DNA from: Streptomyces toyocaensis
GTDB taxonomy: Bacteria; Actinomycetota; Actinomycetes; Streptomycetales; Streptomycetaceae
Direction of reading: 5' to 3'
Length of the DNA: 64,000 nt
Assembly (NCBI RefSeq): GCF_000725125.1
Contig: NZ_JFCB01000009.1
Coordinates: forward strand, 145,744-209,743
Under the pieces are notes generated by a model. The model saw only the letters and a list, made by a program, of their open reading frames with translations. It was not told where the DNA came from and did not search any database. A program made the position numbers and the translations under genes. Within the stretch, counting starts at the first letter, position 1; every line of letters starts with the position of its first letter. Below, in pieces: positions 39,719-52,361 of the stretch.

Positions 39719-41239
39719 TCAGCCCGCGAACCAGCGCACCGGCTTGGGCGCCAGGTTCTGGTAGACGTGCTTGGTCTCGCGGTACTCGGCGAGACCGGCC
39801 GGGCCGAGCTCGCGGCCCACTCCGCTCCGGCCGAAGCCGCCCCACTCCGCCTGCGGGAGGTAGGGGTGGAAGTCGTTGATCCACACGGTGCCGTGGCGCA
39901 GCCGTCCGGCCACGCGCCGGGCGCGGCCCGCGTCGGCCGTCCACACCGCGCCGGCGAGCCCGTACTCGGTGTCGTTGGCGAGGGCGACGGCCTCCTCCTC
40001 GGTGCGGAACGTCTCTACGGTGAGGACCGGTCCGAAGACCTCCTCGCGCACGACGCGCATCTCGCGGTGACAGCGGTCGAGGACGGTCGGCTCGTAGAAG
40101 TAGCCGCCCTCGGGACGCTCGGCGGACGGCTCGGGCCGCTTGCCGCCGGAGCGCAGCACCGCGCCCTCCTTGAGCGCGGACTCGACGTACGCCTCGACCT
40201 TCGCGCGCTGCTGTGCGGAGACCAGCGGCCCGCACTCGACTCCGTCCTCGGTGCCCCGGCCGAGCCTGATCCGCTCGGCACGGCGGGCGAGTTCGGCGAC
40301 GAACCGGTCCCGGACCGATTCCTCGACGATGAGCCGCGCGCCGGCGGAACAGACCTGGCCGCTGTGGATGAAGGCCGCGTTGAGGGCCTGGTCGACGGCG
40401 GTGTCGAAGCCCTCCTCGGTGGCACAGGCGTCGGCGAAGACGACGTTGGGGTTCTTGCCGCCGAGTTCGAGGGCCACCTTCTTCACGCCAGGCGCGGCGG
40501 CCTGGGCGACCTTCGTGCCGCTGACCAGGCCACCGGTGAAGGAGACCAGGTCGACGTCGGGGTGCTCGGCCAACCGGGCGCCGACGGTGTGGCCGGGGCC
40601 GGTGACGATGCCCGCGACCCCGGCGGGCAGTCCGGCCTCGATCAGCAGGTCGATGAGGGCGACGGTGGTGAGCGGAGTGATCTCACTGGGCTTGACCACG
40701 AAGGTGTTACCGGCCGCGAGGGCCGGGGCGATCTTCCAACTGGCCTGGAGCAAGGGGTAGTTCCAGGGTGTGATCAGGGCGCAGACGCCGACCGGCTCGT
40801 GCACGACGACGCTGTGGACGTCGGGCGAGCCCGCGTCGACGACCCGTCCGGGCGCCTCCCCGGCGACCAGGTCGGCGAAGTAGCGGAAGGCGTCGGCGAC
40901 GCAGTCGATGTCGACGCGGCCCTCCTCGACGGTCTTGCCCGCGTCCCGGCTCTCCAGCAGACCGAGCTCCTCCCGGTCCCGCAGAAGCAGTCCGGCGACG
41001 CGGCGCAGCAGCGCGGCCCGTTCGGCGACGGATGTGTGCGGCCACGGGCCCTCGTCGAAGGCCCGGCGGGCGGCGGCCACCGCGAGGTCGGTGTCCTTCT
41101 CGTCGCCCTCCGCGACCAGGGCGAACGGCAGGGCGTCCGCGGGGTCGAGGATCTCGCGGGTGGCGCCGGAGACGGCGGCCCGCCACGTGCCCCCCGCATG
41201 GATGGTGTCGCGTGCCTGAAGTTCTGTGCTGTCCGCCAT
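39719..41239 (-). CDS. betB: Betaine-aldehyde dehydrogenase family protein
   Basis: 506 residues. Aldehyde dehydrogenase with the catalytic Glu in [10 protein letters not shown] and Cys in [18 protein letters not shown]-type segment [13 protein letters not shown] is conserved. It converts betaine aldehyde to glycine betaine, the osmoprotectant, with NAD(P). First gene of a five-gene operon; ATG 41239 with GGAAGG upstream. No BetI-type repressor gene is seen in the window. The FTGGLVSG segment replaces the more usual FTGSTxxG. Confidence 0.92.
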   Translation of the reverse strand: MADSTELQARDTIHAGGTWRAAVSGATREILDPADALPFALVAEGDEKDTDLAVAAARRAFDEGPWPHTSVAERAALLRRVAGLLLRDREELGLLESRDAGKTVEEGRVDIDCVADAFRYFADLVAGEAPGRVVDAGSPDVHSVVVHEPVGVCALITPWNYPLLQASWKIAPALAAGNTFVVKPSEITPLTTVALIDLLIEAGLPAGVAGIVTGPGHTVGARLAEHPDVDLVSFTGGLVSGTKVAQAAAPGVKKVALELGGKNPNVVFADACATEEGFDTAVDQALNAAFIHSGQVCSAGARLIVEESVRDRFVAELARRAERIRLGRGTEDGVECGPLVSAQQRAKVEAYVESALKEGAVLRSGGKRPEPSAERPEGGYFYEPTVLDRCHREMRVVREEVFGPVLTVETFRTEEEAVALANDTEYGLAGAVWTADAGRARRVAGRLRHGTVWINDFHPYLPQAEWGGFGRSGVGRELGPAGLAEYRETKHVYQNLAPKPVRWFAG

Positions 41240-41445
41240 GATCGGTGATTGCCTTCCGTTCCTGTTTCATTCCGTGCATCACACACGTGTCATCCACGGG
41301 ACCGGGTGCTCCTGCCCTTGCGCCCCTGATGCATGCCCAATCCCTGGTCCGAAGTGCGCCGAGTCACTGAATCCAAGGAGAAAGCGGGAGAAATCGCCCG
41401 ACCTGTCGACAGGCGGCCACGCTCCGTGCAGGCCGCCGAAACGCG

Positions 41446-41482
41446 ACGGGCCCCGCACCGGAGGAACCGGTGCGGGGCCCGT
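41446..41482 (-). terminator. Terminator of mdh
   Basis: A perfect 16-bp GC-rich stem (41446-41461 with 41467-41482) and a five-base loop, 17 bases after the mdh stop at 41499. Confidence 0.85.
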
Positions 41483-41498
41483 GAGCCTGTGCGCGGGG

Positions 41499-42940
<1,442 letters not shown>

Positions 42941-44104
42941 CTACTCGGCGCAGCCCTTCTCGCCGGACGCGGCCAGGGTCACGCAGGCCTTCACGTCCGC
43001 CGCGCTCTTGACCGGCACCATCATGGTGTAGGCGACCGTGTCGCCCGCCGCGGAAATGGTGTCGTTCTGCTTGGACGTTCCCGAGGTGATCTCGACCGTG
43101 TCGCCCTGGGTGGCCTGCGTGATGCGGCCCCAGGCGGCGCCGCAGATCTTGCTGTAGCGGACCTCCACCGTGGTGGTGCCGACGGTCGCGGTCTGCGCCG
43201 TGGTGACGAGGTCACCGCTGCACCCCATGACCTCCGCGTCCTTGCCGTCGCAGCTCGCGCCGTTGCACTCCACGCCCGGGGGGAGGTTCGCGTCGGTGGT
43301 GACGGTGGGCGACGGGGACTTCTGCGTCTCGTCCTTCTTGTCGCCCTCGGTCCCGGTGACGTAGAACGCGGCGGCGACCACCACCAGCGCCCCCACCGCG
43401 CCCGCGACGAACGTCGACGTCCGCCGCTTGCCGCCGGACCGGCCGGAGCCGCCCGAGCGGCCGTGGCCGGTGGTGCCCCGGGGCGGTGCGCCGTGCGCGC
43501 CGGACGTGTACCCGCCGGCGGCCGGTGCCGCGGCACCGGAACCGCGCCGGCCCGGCCCCATTGACCCGGGTCCGGAGACACCCCAGGAGTTCCCGCCGGA
43601 CGAGCCGGTCCGCCCGTCGTCCTCCCGTACGCCACCGACGGCGTCGCGCACGTCCGAGGCGGTCGGCTGCGGCGGCACGCTCGGCGCGACACCGGCCGGC
43701 CCCGCGACACCGGGACGGACCGCGGCCCCGCTCTTACGGGACCTGCCGCCCGACGACGGCCCGGACAGCTCGCTGAGCGCGGCACGCGCCTGCGAGATCC
43801 GGATCGCCTCCATCGTCATGTCGTGACGCATCTCCGAGCGGCTCCAGGCGCGCTCGGCGAGCTCCCACATGGTGGTGAGGTGCGTCGGGTTGGTCCCGGT
43901 GACCTCGGCCAGGGCCACGATCGCGCCCTTGGGCGCGAGCAGCCGGCCGTTCAGGTAACGCTCCCAGGACGTCTTGCTGTAGCCCGTGCGGTCGGAGACC
44001 GACGCGACGCTCAGGCCGCTGCGGTCCACGACCCGCCTGAGCTGGCTCGTGAACTCCCTGATCTGCGGATCCAGTTCCTCGGGCAAGGCCTTCCAACGAG
44101 GCAT
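42941..44104 (-). CDS. Helix-turn-helix membrane protein with DUF2690 domain
   Basis: 387 residues. The N-terminal XRE-like HTH (LRRVVDRSGLSVASVSDRTGYSKTSWERYLNGRLLAPKGAI, about 22-62) is followed by a Gly/Ser/Pro linker. One transmembrane helix (TFVAGAVGALVVVAAAFYVTG, near 230-250) precedes a C-terminal DUF2690 domain with paired Cys residues (PGVECNGASCDGKDAEVMGCSGD). The DNA-binding part is thus cytoplasmic and the DUF2690 part outside, a one-component membrane-bound sensor/regulator layout. ATG 44104 has GAGGGGGAA upstream. Three TGTCGCG elements lie upstream and could be its operators. Confidence 0.88.
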   Translation of the reverse strand: MPRWKALPEELDPQIREFTSQLRRVVDRSGLSVASVSDRTGYSKTSWERYLNGRLLAPKGAIVALAEVTGTNPTHLTTMWELAERAWSRSEMRHDMTMEAIRISQARAALSELSGPSSGGRSRKSGAAVRPGVAGPAGVAPSVPPQPTASDVRDAVGGVREDDGRTGSSGGNSWGVSGPGSMGPGRRGSGAAAPAAGGYTSGAHGAPPRGTTGHGRSGGSGRSGGKRRTSTFVAGAVGALVVVAAAFYVTGTEGDKKDETQKSPSPTVTTDANLPPGVECNGASCDGKDAEVMGCSGDLVTTAQTATVGTTTVEVRYSKICGAAWGRITQATQGDTVEITSGTSKQNDTISAAGDTVAYTMMVPVKSAADVKACVTLAASGEKGCAE

Positions 44105-44342
44105 CGCTTCCCCCTCTTCCCCCCGGTTCGTGCTGGTCTTCCCTCGCGCATGGTGCCCTCTGCCGAGTCCCCGTTCCGGCTACCCACAGGGATGCCACCG
44201 GGCAGGGTCCCAGTTCCCGGGGTGGGGGCGCACGGGAGCGTCAGGGCCGCAGGCGCGCAACGTCGCACGCCTGCCTGCTCGCGCTCCAGTCTCCCATCGG
44301 TCACCCCCTCGACCGAACAGAACCCGGAACATGTGGGCGGTA

Positions 44343-44460
44343 TGTCGCGAAGTGTCCCGATTGTTCATACCGGTCCCGCCGTCCCCCACTTCGTCGCACA
44401 TCCCCGAACTTGTCAATACATCGACAGAGTCCGACACGCATCTGTCGCGAACATGTCGCG
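44343..44460. repeat. Three direct TGTCGCG(A) elements upstream of the DUF2690 regulator
   Basis: TGTCGCGA at 44343-44350 and 44443-44450 and TGTCGCG at 44454-44460; the last two are 11 bases apart, one helical turn. They lie about 240-360 bases upstream of the regulator start. An operator role is inference. Confidence 0.4.
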
Positions 44461-44579
44461 GTCGCATCGCGAGCTCGTCCGGGGATTCCGGAGCACGTAG
44501 CGGAACGGTCACTTCCGTGCCACAGCGGCAGGACAGCCGTTGATCAAGCGCTTCCGCGTGCAGGAATGTGGTGCGCGGC

Positions 44580-44617
44580 GGCGGCCCGTCCTCTCACGGG
44601 GGTGAGGACGGGCCGCC
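44580..44617 (-). terminator. Terminator of the folD-DUF3017 pair
   Basis: A 14-bp perfect GC-rich stem (44580-44593 with 44604-44617) and a 10-base loop, 23 bases after the stop at 44641. Confidence 0.8.
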
Positions 44618-44640
44618 GTCCGGGGCGCTTCCCCTCCGGC

Positions 44641-45138
44641 TCAACCGCTGATCGTGAAGTGCAGCAGGTCCGCCAGGAACGGGATCTTCAGCTTCGGCTC
44701 CGGCTGGACCATCAGCGCCAGCATCACGATGCCCAGGCCCAGCCCGGAGTACGTGGCGATGTCCGTGAAGCGGGAGCGCACCGCGAGCATGCCCACGTCC
44801 GGCACCAGCCAGCGCAGCAGGGCACCCGCCACCAGGGCCAGACCCACCAGGAACGTGCCGAGCCGGAACTGGTCCAGCGCGGTCACCAGCAGGCCCAGCC
44901 CGACCGTGAGCAGCACGGCGAGGATCGGCCACTGGCGGGCGGGCGCGGGGGCGTCACCCGGCGCCGCCCTGCCGCCGCCCTCGGGACGCGCGGTGTCCCG
45001 GGTGAACAGCGGGAACCGGCGCGTGACACGCCGCGGCCGGCCCTCGGCGTCGGGCGCGCTGACGGGATCGCGGACCGTGATGTCCTCGGGCCGCTCCCCC
45101 GCCTCGGGCGCGTCGGAGACGTTCCGCTCAGCCGACAC
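44641..45138 (-). CDS. DUF3017 family membrane protein
   Basis: 165 residues. A hydrophilic N-terminal half of about 68 residues is followed by three transmembrane helices ([44 protein letters not shown] and [19 protein letters not shown]). The layout with [15 protein letters not shown] second helix and [10 protein letters not shown] is DUF3017, often found just after folD in actinobacteria. GTG 45138 overlaps the last 11 bases of folD. Function unknown. Confidence 0.9.
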   Translation of the reverse strand: MSAERNVSDAPEAGERPEDITVRDPVSAPDAEGRPRRVTRRFPLFTRDTARPEGGGRAAPGDAPAPARQWPILAVLLTVGLGLLVTALDQFRLGTFLVGLALVAGALLRWLVPDVGMLAVRSRFTDIATYSGLGLGIVMLALMVQPEPKLKIPFLADLLHFTISG

Positions 45139-45982
45139 TGCGCTCCGCCGCCTCGACCACGTTGACCAGGAGCTGGGCCCGGGTCATCGGGCCGACACCG
45201 CCGGGGTTGGGAGCCACCCAGCCGGCCACCTCGGCAACGCCCGGATGGACGTCACCCACGATCTTGCCCTCGGCGCTGCGCGAGACACCGACGTCGAGCA
45301 CGGCCGCGCCCGGCTTGACGTCCTCGGGACGGATCAGGTGGGCGCTGCCCGCGGCGGCCACGACGATGTCCGCGCGACGGAGGTGGGCCGGCAGGTCGCG
45401 CGTGCCGGTGTGGCACTGGGTCACGGTGGCGTTCTCGCTGCGCCGGGTCAGCAGCAGCGGCATCGGGCGGCCGATGGTCACACCGCGTCCGACGACCACG
45501 ACCTCGGCGCCCTTGATCTCCACGCCGTGGCGGCGCAGCAGGGTGATGATGCCGTTGGGGGTGCAGGGCAGGGGGGCCGGCTCGTTGAGCACGAGGCGGC
45601 CGAGGTTCATCGGGTGGAGGCCGTCGGCGTCCTTCTGCGGGTCCATCAGTTCGAGGATGCGGTTCTCGTCGATGCCCTTGGGCAGCGGCAGCTGGACGAT
45701 GTAACCGGTGCAGGCGGGGTCCTCGTTCAGCTCCCGGACGACCGCCTCGATCTCCTCCTGCGTGGCCGTGCCCGGCAGTTCACGCTGGATGGAGGCGATG
45801 CCCACCTGGGCACAGTCACGGTGCTTGCCTGCGACGTACTTCTGGCTGCCGGGGTCGTCCCCCACGAGGATCGTGCCGAGGCCGGGCGTGACCCCCTTCT
45901 CCTTGAGCGCCGCAACGCGGGCGGTCAGATCGGACTTGATCTCGGCTGCGGTGGCCTTGCCATCGAGAATCTGGGCGGTCAT
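45128..45982 (-). CDS. folD: Methylenetetrahydrofolate dehydrogenase / methenyl-THF cyclohydrolase
   Basis: 284 residues. Bifunctional enzyme making 10-formyl-THF from 5,10-methylene-[21 protein letters not shown] holds the catalytic Lys of the family; [23 protein letters not shown] and [17 protein letters not shown] are conserved, as is [18 protein letters not shown] 45982 has GAGGATGGGG upstream. Its product feeds purN and purH, encoded 3 kb away. Confidence 0.96.
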   Translation of the reverse strand: MTAQILDGKATAAEIKSDLTARVAALKEKGVTPGLGTILVGDDPGSQKYVAGKHRDCAQVGIASIQRELPGTATQEEIEAVVRELNEDPACTGYIVQLPLPKGIDENRILELMDPQKDADGLHPMNLGRLVLNEPAPLPCTPNGIITLLRRHGVEIKGAEVVVVGRGVTIGRPMPLLLTRRSENATVTQCHTGTRDLPAHLRRADIVVAAAGSAHLIRPEDVKPGAAVLDVGVSRSAEGKIVGDVHPGVAEVAGWVAPNPGGVGPMTRAQLLVNVVEAAERSVG

Positions 45983-46276
45983 GGCCCCATCCTCGCGGAT
46001 GACCGGTCCCCTGTTCCAATCCGCCCGCATTCCGGTCCGCCGCCGGGGCCGCGGTCCGCGACCGGTCCTCTTCCACCCCAATCCGCCCAAGATCAGTGAT
46101 GTTGCACTTGCACAACACATACGGCGTACGGCTGGACAAGGAAAGGAACGGTCAAGAACGATGAGGGACACAGTGCCGCGGGCAGAACCGGGGGGACGGA
46201 CCGCATCTGTGAACCTTCCTCCGCGCCGGCCCTCGCGTCGTCCCCGCACCTGAAGTGCAACGGAGGAAGAACCGCC

Positions 46277-46867
46277 ATGAGTTTCGGCGACCCGAACAAC
46301 CCCTACGGGCAGCCGCCCCAGCAGCCCCCGGCCGGACCCGGCTACGGCTACCCCCAGCAGCCAGGTGTCCCGCAGCAGGGCTACGGCTACCCCGCGGCGC
46401 CGCCGGTGTCCCAGCCGTACGGCGGCGGTTACGCGCCCACGCGGATGCCCGGCCTCACGCGTGCGGCGCAGATCCTGCTCGCGGTCATCGCCGTGGCGCA
46501 CGTCATCATCGCGGCGGCGTACGGCAAGGCGCTCGCCGACTGGGACGAGACGATGCTCGAGGCCGGCATCACCGGTGACGCCGAGGCCGAGCGCTACGCC
46601 GACCTGGGCAAGGGCGTCGTCGTCTTCTTCCTCGGCCTGGCCGCCGTGTTCGCGATCCTCGGCCTGGTGCTGCTGCTGCAGTACGCCAAGGGCGGCAACG
46701 GCGTCCGCGTCTGCTCGATCGTGTACGCCTCGTTCGCGATCGTCAGCGGCATCTTCTCGCTCGCCCTCTACGGCCTCGGCCTGGTCATCATGATCGTCTC
46801 GATCCTGGTGATCGTCTTCGCGGCGAAGCGGACCAGCGCGGAATGGTTCAGACGACCGCGGTACTGA
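46277..46867 (+). CDS. Pro/Gly/Tyr-rich N-terminus membrane protein
   Basis: 196 residues. A cytoplasmic tail of about 55 residues rich in Pro, Gln, Gly and Tyr ([17 protein letters not shown]) precedes four transmembrane helices (about 62-84, 115-138, 147-165 and 165-187). The type is common in Streptomyces with unknown role; the tail resembles those that self-associate or bind signalling proteins. ATG 46277 has GGAGGAA nine bases upstream. Divergent from folD. Confidence 0.85.
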   Translation: MSFGDPNNPYGQPPQQPPAGPGYGYPQQPGVPQQGYGYPAAPPVSQPYGGGYAPTRMPGLTRAAQILLAVIAVAHVIIAAAYGKALADWDETMLEAGITGDAEAERYADLGKGVVVFFLGLAAVFAILGLVLLLQYAKGGNGVRVCSIVYASFAIVSGIFSLALYGLGLVIMIVSILVIVFAAKRTSAEWFRRPRY

Positions 46868-46912
46868 ACCACCGGCGCGGACCCGCTGGACGTCCGCGCC
46901 GTCTCACGCCCA

Positions 46913-46950
46913 GGGGCCGTGTCCCACCTCCGGTGGAGGGACACGGCCCC
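46913..46950. terminator. Bidirectional terminator between convergent genes
   Basis: A 13-bp GC-rich stem (GGGGCCGTGTCCC with its complement) extended by an inner ACC/GGT part, lying 46 bases after the membrane-protein stop and 33 bases before the purH stop. Confidence 0.8.
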
Positions 46951-46982
46951 CGTGCGTGACGTCGGCCTTCGGCCTTCGGCCG

Positions 46983-48569
46983 TCAGTGGAAGAAGTGGCG
47001 CGTGCCCGTGAAGTACATCGTCACGCCCGCCTTCTTCGCGGCCTCGACGACCTGTTCGTCGCGGACCGAGCCGCCGGGCTGGACCACGGCCTTCACCCCG
47101 GCCGCGGTGAGGATCTCCAGGCCGTCGGGGAACGGGAAGAACGCGTCGGATGCGGCGTACGACCCCCGCGCGCGCTCGGCGCCGGCCCGCTCCACCGCCA
47201 GCTTCGCGGAGTCGACGCGGTTGACCTGGCCCATGCCGACGCCGACGGAGGCGCCGTCCTTGGCGAGCAGGATGGCGTTGGACTTCACCGCGCGGCAGGC
47301 CTTCCACGCGAAGGCGAGGTCCGCGAGTTCCGCCTCGGAGAGGGCCTGGCCGGTGGCCAGCGTCCAGGTGGCCGGGTCGTCGCCCTCGGCCTGGAGGCGG
47401 TCGGTGACCTGGAGGAGCGCGCCGCCGTCGATCGGCTTCACCTCGACCGGGGCGGACGGGGCCTCCGGAGCGCGCAGGACACGGATGTTCTTCTTCTTGG
47501 TGAGGGCGTCGAGGGCCCCCTCCTCGTAGTCCGGCGCGACGATCACCTCGGTGAAGATCTCCGCGACCTGCTCGGCCATCTCCCTGGTCACCGGACGGTT
47601 GACCGCGATCACACCGCCGAACGCCGACAGCGGGTCACAGGCGTGCGCCTTGCGGTGCGCCTCGGCGACGTCCGCGCCGACCGCGATGCCGCACGGGTTG
47701 GCGTGCTTGATGATCGCGACGGCCGGGGCGTCGTGGTCGTACGCGGCACGCAGGGCGGCGTCCGTGTCGGTGTAGTTGTTGTACGACATCTCCTTGCCGT
47801 GCAGCTGCTCGGCCTCGGCGAGGCCGCCCGTCCCCGACACGTACAGGGCGGCCGGCTGGTGCGGGTTCTCGCCGTAGCGGAGGGTGTTCTTGCGCTCCCA
47901 GGTGGCACCGAGGAAGTCCGGGAACTGCCCCGCGGCGGAGCCGCTGTCGGCCGCGGCGTCCACCGGCGCGTAGGACGAGGCGAACCAGGAGGCGACCGCC
48001 ACGTCGTAGGCGGCCGTGTGCTGGAAGGCCTCCGCGGCGAGGCGCTTGCGGGTGGCCAGGTCGAAGCCGCCGTCGCGGACGGCCGCGAGGACGTCGGCGT
48101 ACCGCGCCGGGCTGGTGACGACCGCGACGGACGGGTGGTTCTTGGCGGCGGCGCGCACCATGGAGGGGCCGCCGATGTCGATCTGCTCCACGCACTCGTC
48201 GGGCGTGGCGCCGGAGGCGACGGTCTCGCGGAACGGGTAGAGGTTGACCACGACGAGGTCGAACGGCTCCACACCCAGCTCGCCCAGCTGCCGCCGGTGG
48301 TCCTCCAGGCGCAGGTCGGCGAGGATGCCGGCGTGGACCTTCGGGTGCAGGGTCTTGACGCGGCCGTCCAGGCACTCGGGGAAGCCGGTGAGCTCCTCGA
48401 CCTTGGTGACGGGGACGCCCGCGGCGGCGATCCTCGCGGCGGTGGACCCGGTGGAGACGAGCTCCACGCCGGCCTCGTGCAGGCCGCGCGCGAGGTCCTC
48501 GAGGCCGGTCTTGTCGTAGACACTGACGAGCGCCCGTCGGATGGCCCGCTTGTTGCTCTCGGCGGTCAC
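46983..48569 (-). CDS. purH: Bifunctional AICAR transformylase / IMP cyclohydrolase
   Basis: 528 residues. Catalyses the last two steps to IMP, using 10-formyl-THF. The N-terminal MGS-like cyclohydrolase domain ([33 protein letters not shown] [23 protein letters not shown]) leads to the transformylase domain with [27 protein letters not shown] and [20 protein letters not shown] 48569 overlaps the purN stop as GTGA, so the two genes are coupled. Confidence 0.97.
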   Translation of the reverse strand: MTAESNKRAIRRALVSVYDKTGLEDLARGLHEAGVELVSTGSTAARIAAAGVPVTKVEELTGFPECLDGRVKTLHPKVHAGILADLRLEDHRRQLGELGVEPFDLVVVNLYPFRETVASGATPDECVEQIDIGGPSMVRAAAKNHPSVAVVTSPARYADVLAAVRDGGFDLATRKRLAAEAFQHTAAYDVAVASWFASSYAPVDAAADSGSAAGQFPDFLGATWERKNTLRYGENPHQPAALYVSGTGGLAEAEQLHGKEMSYNNYTDTDAALRAAYDHDAPAVAIIKHANPCGIAVGADVAEAHRKAHACDPLSAFGGVIAVNRPVTREMAEQVAEIFTEVIVAPDYEEGALDALTKKKNIRVLRAPEAPSAPVEVKPIDGGALLQVTDRLQAEGDDPATWTLATGQALSEAELADLAFAWKACRAVKSNAILLAKDGASVGVGMGQVNRVDSAKLAVERAGAERARGSYAASDAFFPFPDGLEILTAAGVKAVVQPGGSVRDEQVVEAAKKAGVTMYFTGTRHFFH

Positions 48570-49204
48570 TGGATAACTACCTTTCGTCCCTCAATGCGAT
48601 AGCCGTTGCGGGCGAGCCGCCCCACGACCTCGACGAGCAGCCTTCGCTCGACTTCCTTGATGCGCTCGTGCAGAGCGCTCTCGTCGTCCTCGTCCCGGAC
48701 CTCCACCACGCCCTGCGCGATGATCGGCCCGGTGTCGACGCCGTCGTCGACGAAGTGGACGGTGCAGCCGGTGACCTTGGCGCCGTACGCGAGCGCGTCC
48801 CGTACGCCGTGGGCCCCGGGGAAACTGGGCAGCAGGGCGGGGTGGGTGTTGACGAACCGCCCGCCGAAGCGCGCGAGGAACTCCTTCCCCACGATCTTCA
48901 TGAACCCGGCGGACACCACGAGGTCGGGCTCGTGGGCGGCGACGGCCTCGGCGAGCGCCGCGTCCCACGCCTCGCGGGTCGGGTGGTCCTTGACCCTGCA
49001 CACGAAGGTCGGCAGCCCGGCGCGCTCGGCACGGGCCAGCCCCTCGATGCCCTCGCGGTCGGCGCCGACGGCCACGATCTCGGCGCCGTACGCCTCGGCG
49101 CCGGTGGCGGCGATCTCGTCGAGGAGCGCCTGCAGATTGGTGCCGGATCCGGAGACCAGCACGACGAGACGCCTGGCGCGCTCGGCCACGGGCTTGGCGG
49201 CCAC
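48566..49204 (-). CDS. purN: Phosphoribosylglycinamide formyltransferase
   Basis: 212 residues. Third step of purine synthesis, using 10-formyl-[18 protein letters not shown] at the N-terminus; the catalytic Asn/His/Asp lie in [17 protein letters not shown] and [18 protein letters not shown] 49204 is chosen as the start, with GAAAGGG upstream; the frame is open to 49246. First gene of purN-purH. Confidence 0.96.
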   Translation of the reverse strand: MAAKPVAERARRLVVLVSGSGTNLQALLDEIAATGAEAYGAEIVAVGADREGIEGLARAERAGLPTFVCRVKDHPTREAWDAALAEAVAAHEPDLVVSAGFMKIVGKEFLARFGGRFVNTHPALLPSFPGAHGVRDALAYGAKVTGCTVHFVDDGVDTGPIIAQGVVEVRDEDDESALHERIKEVERRLLVEVVGRLARNGYRIEGRKVVIQ

Positions 49205-49585
49205 GGTGGGGCCCTTTCTCGGGAGCGTCTGTACGGTCGGCGGCACAGCGCTTGTACATTCCTACGAATGCTTCATGGCCCCGGATACGGGGAAGCCTAC
49301 GAAGCGGCCGACCGTCAGCAACGATACCGGCACACCGGGCGGCCCCCGGGGGACGGGGGCGTGGCCGGAAGGTAGCGTCTGGGACGAGCCGGTCCCGGGA
49401 AGCCGGTCCGGGAACGCTGGGGGCGCGCGGGAACGCCGCCCGCGCACCGAGCGTTCACAGGATGACGGACCCGGGCCTGGGGAGCTGACGGGAACGCACC
49501 AGCTCACAGCTCAGTCGTAGTCGATACGTCGTGCGAGGCGGTTGCGCCGGACCACGCCGTGCTTCATTAAGGGGAAGACGCTCAC
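49205..49585. other. Divergent intergenic region purN / 49586
   Basis: About 380 bases containing the purN promoter and that of the membrane-protein gene on the other strand. I looked for a second ZTP riboswitch or a PurR-like palindrome and did not see one. No small gene is convincing. Confidence 0.45.
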
Positions 49586-50368
49586 TTGACGCCGTACCGC
49601 AGCCTGCGACTCCTCACGTTCCCCCAGCAGTCGGCCCAGGGAGGGGAGCGTGGCGCCGTGCTGCTGCGGGAGCGCCCCTCCACCCCGCCCGACGCGCCCC
49701 AGGACGGGGGCGGCGGCGAGGACCGGCGCCGCGGCTCCGAGGGCGCCGGGGGCACGCAGGGCTCCCAGGACGACAACCCGTTCGCACCGCCGCCGGAGGG
49801 GACTCCCGACCGGCCGTGGCAGCCGAGGCACCCCTCGGGTGGGGAGGGCGGCCGCTCTCCCTGGGGCCGGAACTGGAGCGACCGCCAGCCCGGCCGCTCC
49901 TCCGGCGGCTTCGGCGAGCGCCCGCGCGGCCCCGAGGGGCAGGGCGGCGGCCCTCAGAGCTCCGGGCCGCGCTGGGACCCCACGGACCCGGCCCAGCGCA
50001 GGGCGCGGTACGCCCTGCTGTCGGGCATGTGGGCCTTCTTCTTCGCCCTGTTCAGCTGGCCGTACGTGGCACTGCTGCTGGGTGCGCTCGCCCTGTACTG
50101 GGGCATCAGCGCTGTGCGCGCCAAGCCCCGGGCGCAGGACCCGGACTCCCCGGCGCCCGAGCAGAAGGGCCGCCCACAGACCACGGCCGCGGTGAGCGGA
50201 CTGGTCACGGGGTCGCTGGCGCTCGCGCTGGTCGCCGCGTCCTTCGCGGCCCAGCTCGTGTACAGCGACTACTACACCTGCACCAGCGACGCCCTCACCC
50301 AGGAGGCGCGCCAGGGCTGCGGCGACCTGCTGCCGAAGGAGCTCCGCGGCCTGCTGGACGAGGGCTAG
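49586..50368 (+). CDS. Gly/Pro-rich membrane protein (DUF4190-like)
   Basis: 260 residues if started at TTG 49586; GTG 49658 with a good GGGAGGGGAG site is also possible. A disordered Gly/Pro/Arg/Asp-rich part of about 140 residues is followed by two transmembrane helices ([30 protein letters not shown] and [26 protein letters not shown]) and a short tail with two Cys. The helix pair with Gly-Ala spacing resembles DUF4190 proteins. Function unknown. Confidence 0.8.
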   Translation: MTPYRSLRLLTFPQQSAQGGERGAVLLRERPSTPPDAPQDGGGGEDRRRGSEGAGGTQGSQDDNPFAPPPEGTPDRPWQPRHPSGGEGGRSPWGRNWSDRQPGRSSGGFGERPRGPEGQGGGPQSSGPRWDPTDPAQRRARYALLSGMWAFFFALFSWPYVALLLGALALYWGISAVRAKPRAQDPDSPAPEQKGRPQTTAAVSGLVTGSLALALVAASFAAQLVYSDYYTCTSDALTQEARQGCGDLLPKELRGLLDEG

Positions 50369-50586
50369 CACCCGGACCGGGCCGGTCCAGGGCCTGTCCG
50401 GCGGATCATCCCGAAGACGCGGGGCCGGGCACGCCTTCCCCCGGAAGGGGTGCCCCCGGCGTCGTCGTCGCCGGTTGCCCACTCCCCCGGTCGACGTCCC
50501 CTCCGCCTCGCAGAGGGGACGCACCAGATCCCGCTCATCAGGGATCCGCGGCACCGCCGGTCCTCCTCCGACGTGATGCCGGACGG

Positions 50587-52248
50587 TCATCTGCGCTCGT
50601 CAGCGGCGCGATCACGGGCGTGGTCCACATCGTCGCCGTCGCCGTCGGGGGGCGGGTACGGCTCGTCGGCGCCGGGCCGGGTGGGCATCCCGGGCGCCGT
50701 CGCCGCCGGCCCGGGGTCCGCGGACGGGGCCGGGTTGCGGTGCGGAGCCCCGTCGCGGGCGACGTCGAAGGCGTCGTGGTCGAGGAACAGGTACGGCTCG
50801 TCCGGGTCGTCGTCCGGGTTCCCGGGCGCCGGGCGCCGTCGCGGGCGTCCGGCGGCGGTTGCCCCCCGGTCGCCGCCCGCGCCGAAGCGGAAGGGGCGGA
50901 ACCGCCGGCCGCCCGGACGGCCGGGGCTGCCGGGTGCCGGGATCCGTGCCGCCGGGGCGCCGGCGAGCGGGCGGGCACGCCAGGCCCGTACCGCCAGCGA
51001 CGTCACGACCGCCGTCAGCCCGAGCCATACCAGGGTCGCGGCCCCCACCTGCCACCACACCGGGCCGAACCGGGCGAGCGCCGCCACTCCCAGCGGACCG
51101 CCCGCGAGCGCGGCGAGCACCGACAGCAGGACCGCGCACAGCACGGCCGCCAGCACGGCCGCGCCCGCGGTCCGGCCGGGCCTCCAGACGGGGGCCGGCG
51201 CCCGGCCGCTGATCGTGGCGCCCCGGCCCACGTACCACCCCGCCACCAGCCCGGCAGCCACCGGCACCACCCCGGCCGCCCAGTGCACCGGCGTTCCCGC
51301 TCCCGTGTCCGGTACCGCCGCGAGCAGCGGGAACGGCGGCAGCGGCGGGGCCGGCGCGGAGACGAGCGGAGTGACCGGACTGCCGTCGCCCAGCAGGAAG
51401 CCGGGGCCGAGGGCATAGGCCGCCGCCCACACCGCGGCGTTCGGCACCAGCGTGACGCAGAGCAGCAGCACGGCCACCCAGCCCGACCAGCCCTCGGTCA
51501 GCCGCAGGAACGCCGTCCGGGTCTGTCCGCCGTGCCACCCCAGTGACACCGCGAGGAGCAGCCCCCCGCCGCCCACCAGCACTGTCGCCCCGGCCGCCGC
51601 GGCCCGCGCCGCGACCCCGGGCCGGCCGTCCGGCCCGAGCACCAGATGGCGCAACCCCCTGGGCAGCACCCGGCCCAGCGCCCGCTCCAGAGGTCCGCTC
51701 GGACGGCCGTACGCCGACCACACGCCCGTCCCCGCGGCCAGCACGGCGACCAGCGGCACGCACACCCCCGTCCACCCCCACGCGGGCCGCAGCCCGCCGC
51801 CGGCGGCGTGCAGCGCGGTGGGCGCGCCGACGGCGAGGTAGCCGAGGACGACGCCCGCCAGCGCCGTCCGGCCGGGGACCAGCGGGGCCCGCCCGCCCGC
51901 GTCCGCGTCGGCCGCGTCGCGGCCCGCGCGGTGCAGCAGCCAGACCGGCAGCACGAGGAGGAGCAACGGGAGGACGCCCATGGGGGCGGGGGCGCCGGAG
52001 AGGGTGTCGGTGCGGACCAGTTCGGTGCCGTGCGCCAGCAGCCACAGCGCGGCCGCGATGCGCAGGGCGCCGCCGGGTCCGCTGTCGGGGTAGGGCGAGC
52101 TGATCCACAGCAGCACCACGAGCACGGTGAACGCCGCGAGCCCGAGTCCGGCCGCGAGGGCGCCGCCGAGGAGGCCGGAGGCCAGCCCGGGCGAGCGGTC
52201 GCGCATCCGGGTGAGCAGGGCGGCCGGCGTCGAACGGCGAGCGGTCAT
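50587..52248 (-). CDS. DUF6350 family integral membrane protein
   Basis: 553 residues, about ten transmembrane helices in the first 430 residues, then a Pro/Arg/Asp-rich cytoplasmic tail of about 120 residues. The opening ([62 protein letters not shown]) is typical of the actinobacterial family that follows purN/purH. ATG 52248 with GGCGGT upstream is preferred to GTG 52257. Role unknown. Confidence 0.87.
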   Translation of the reverse strand: MTARRSTPAALLTRMRDRSPGLASGLLGGALAAGLGLAAFTVLVVLLWISSPYPDSGPGGALRIAAALWLLAHGTELVRTDTLSGAPAPMGVLPLLLLVLPVWLLHRAGRDAADADAGGRAPLVPGRTALAGVVLGYLAVGAPTALHAAGGGLRPAWGWTGVCVPLVAVLAAGTGVWSAYGRPSGPLERALGRVLPRGLRHLVLGPDGRPGVAARAAAAGATVLVGGGGLLLAVSLGWHGGQTRTAFLRLTEGWSGWVAVLLLCVTLVPNAAVWAAAYALGPGFLLGDGSPVTPLVSAPAPPLPPFPLLAAVPDTGAGTPVHWAAGVVPVAAGLVAGWYVGRGATISGRAPAPVWRPGRTAGAAVLAAVLCAVLLSVLAALAGGPLGVAALARFGPVWWQVGAATLVWLGLTAVVTSLAVRAWRARPLAGAPAARIPAPGSPGRPGGRRFRPFRFGAGGDRGATAAGRPRRRPAPGNPDDDPDEPYLFLDHDAFDVARDGAPHRNPAPSADPGPAATAPGMPTRPGADEPYPPPDGDGDDVDHARDRAADERR

Positions 52249-52320
52249 CTGGATCACACCGCCATGGTCCCAACGACACGCGCTTTCCCGGTGTAACGGG
52301 CGAAGCCCGGCTGTGTCGCT

Positions 52321-52350
52321 CAATATACGTTTATGTACTTTTTCGTACGA
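52321..52350. promoter_or_regulatory. A+T-rich promoter island between divergent genes
   Basis: Thirty bases of unusually A/T-rich sequence with GTAC-TTTTTC-GTAC and ATACG/CGTAC symmetry, next to the ribosome site AAGGGG of the gene at 52362. Candidate promoter and operator for one or both divergent genes. Confidence 0.5.
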
Positions 52351-52361
52351 AGGGGCGCCCA

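Larger units (their letters stand above)
44105..44640. other. Upstream region of the DUF2690 regulator
   Basis: About 535 bases with no gene that I trust. It holds the repeats at 44343-44460 and, at the right end, the terminator of the DUF3017 gene. A 110-codon frame on the - strand (44180-44512) has no ribosome site and poor codon use. Confidence 0.5.

Noticed and set aside
44410..44433. TTGTCAATA considered as another damage promoter
   Set aside because: It lacks the GTG part and the TANNNT box after eight bases, and no gene starts at the right distance.
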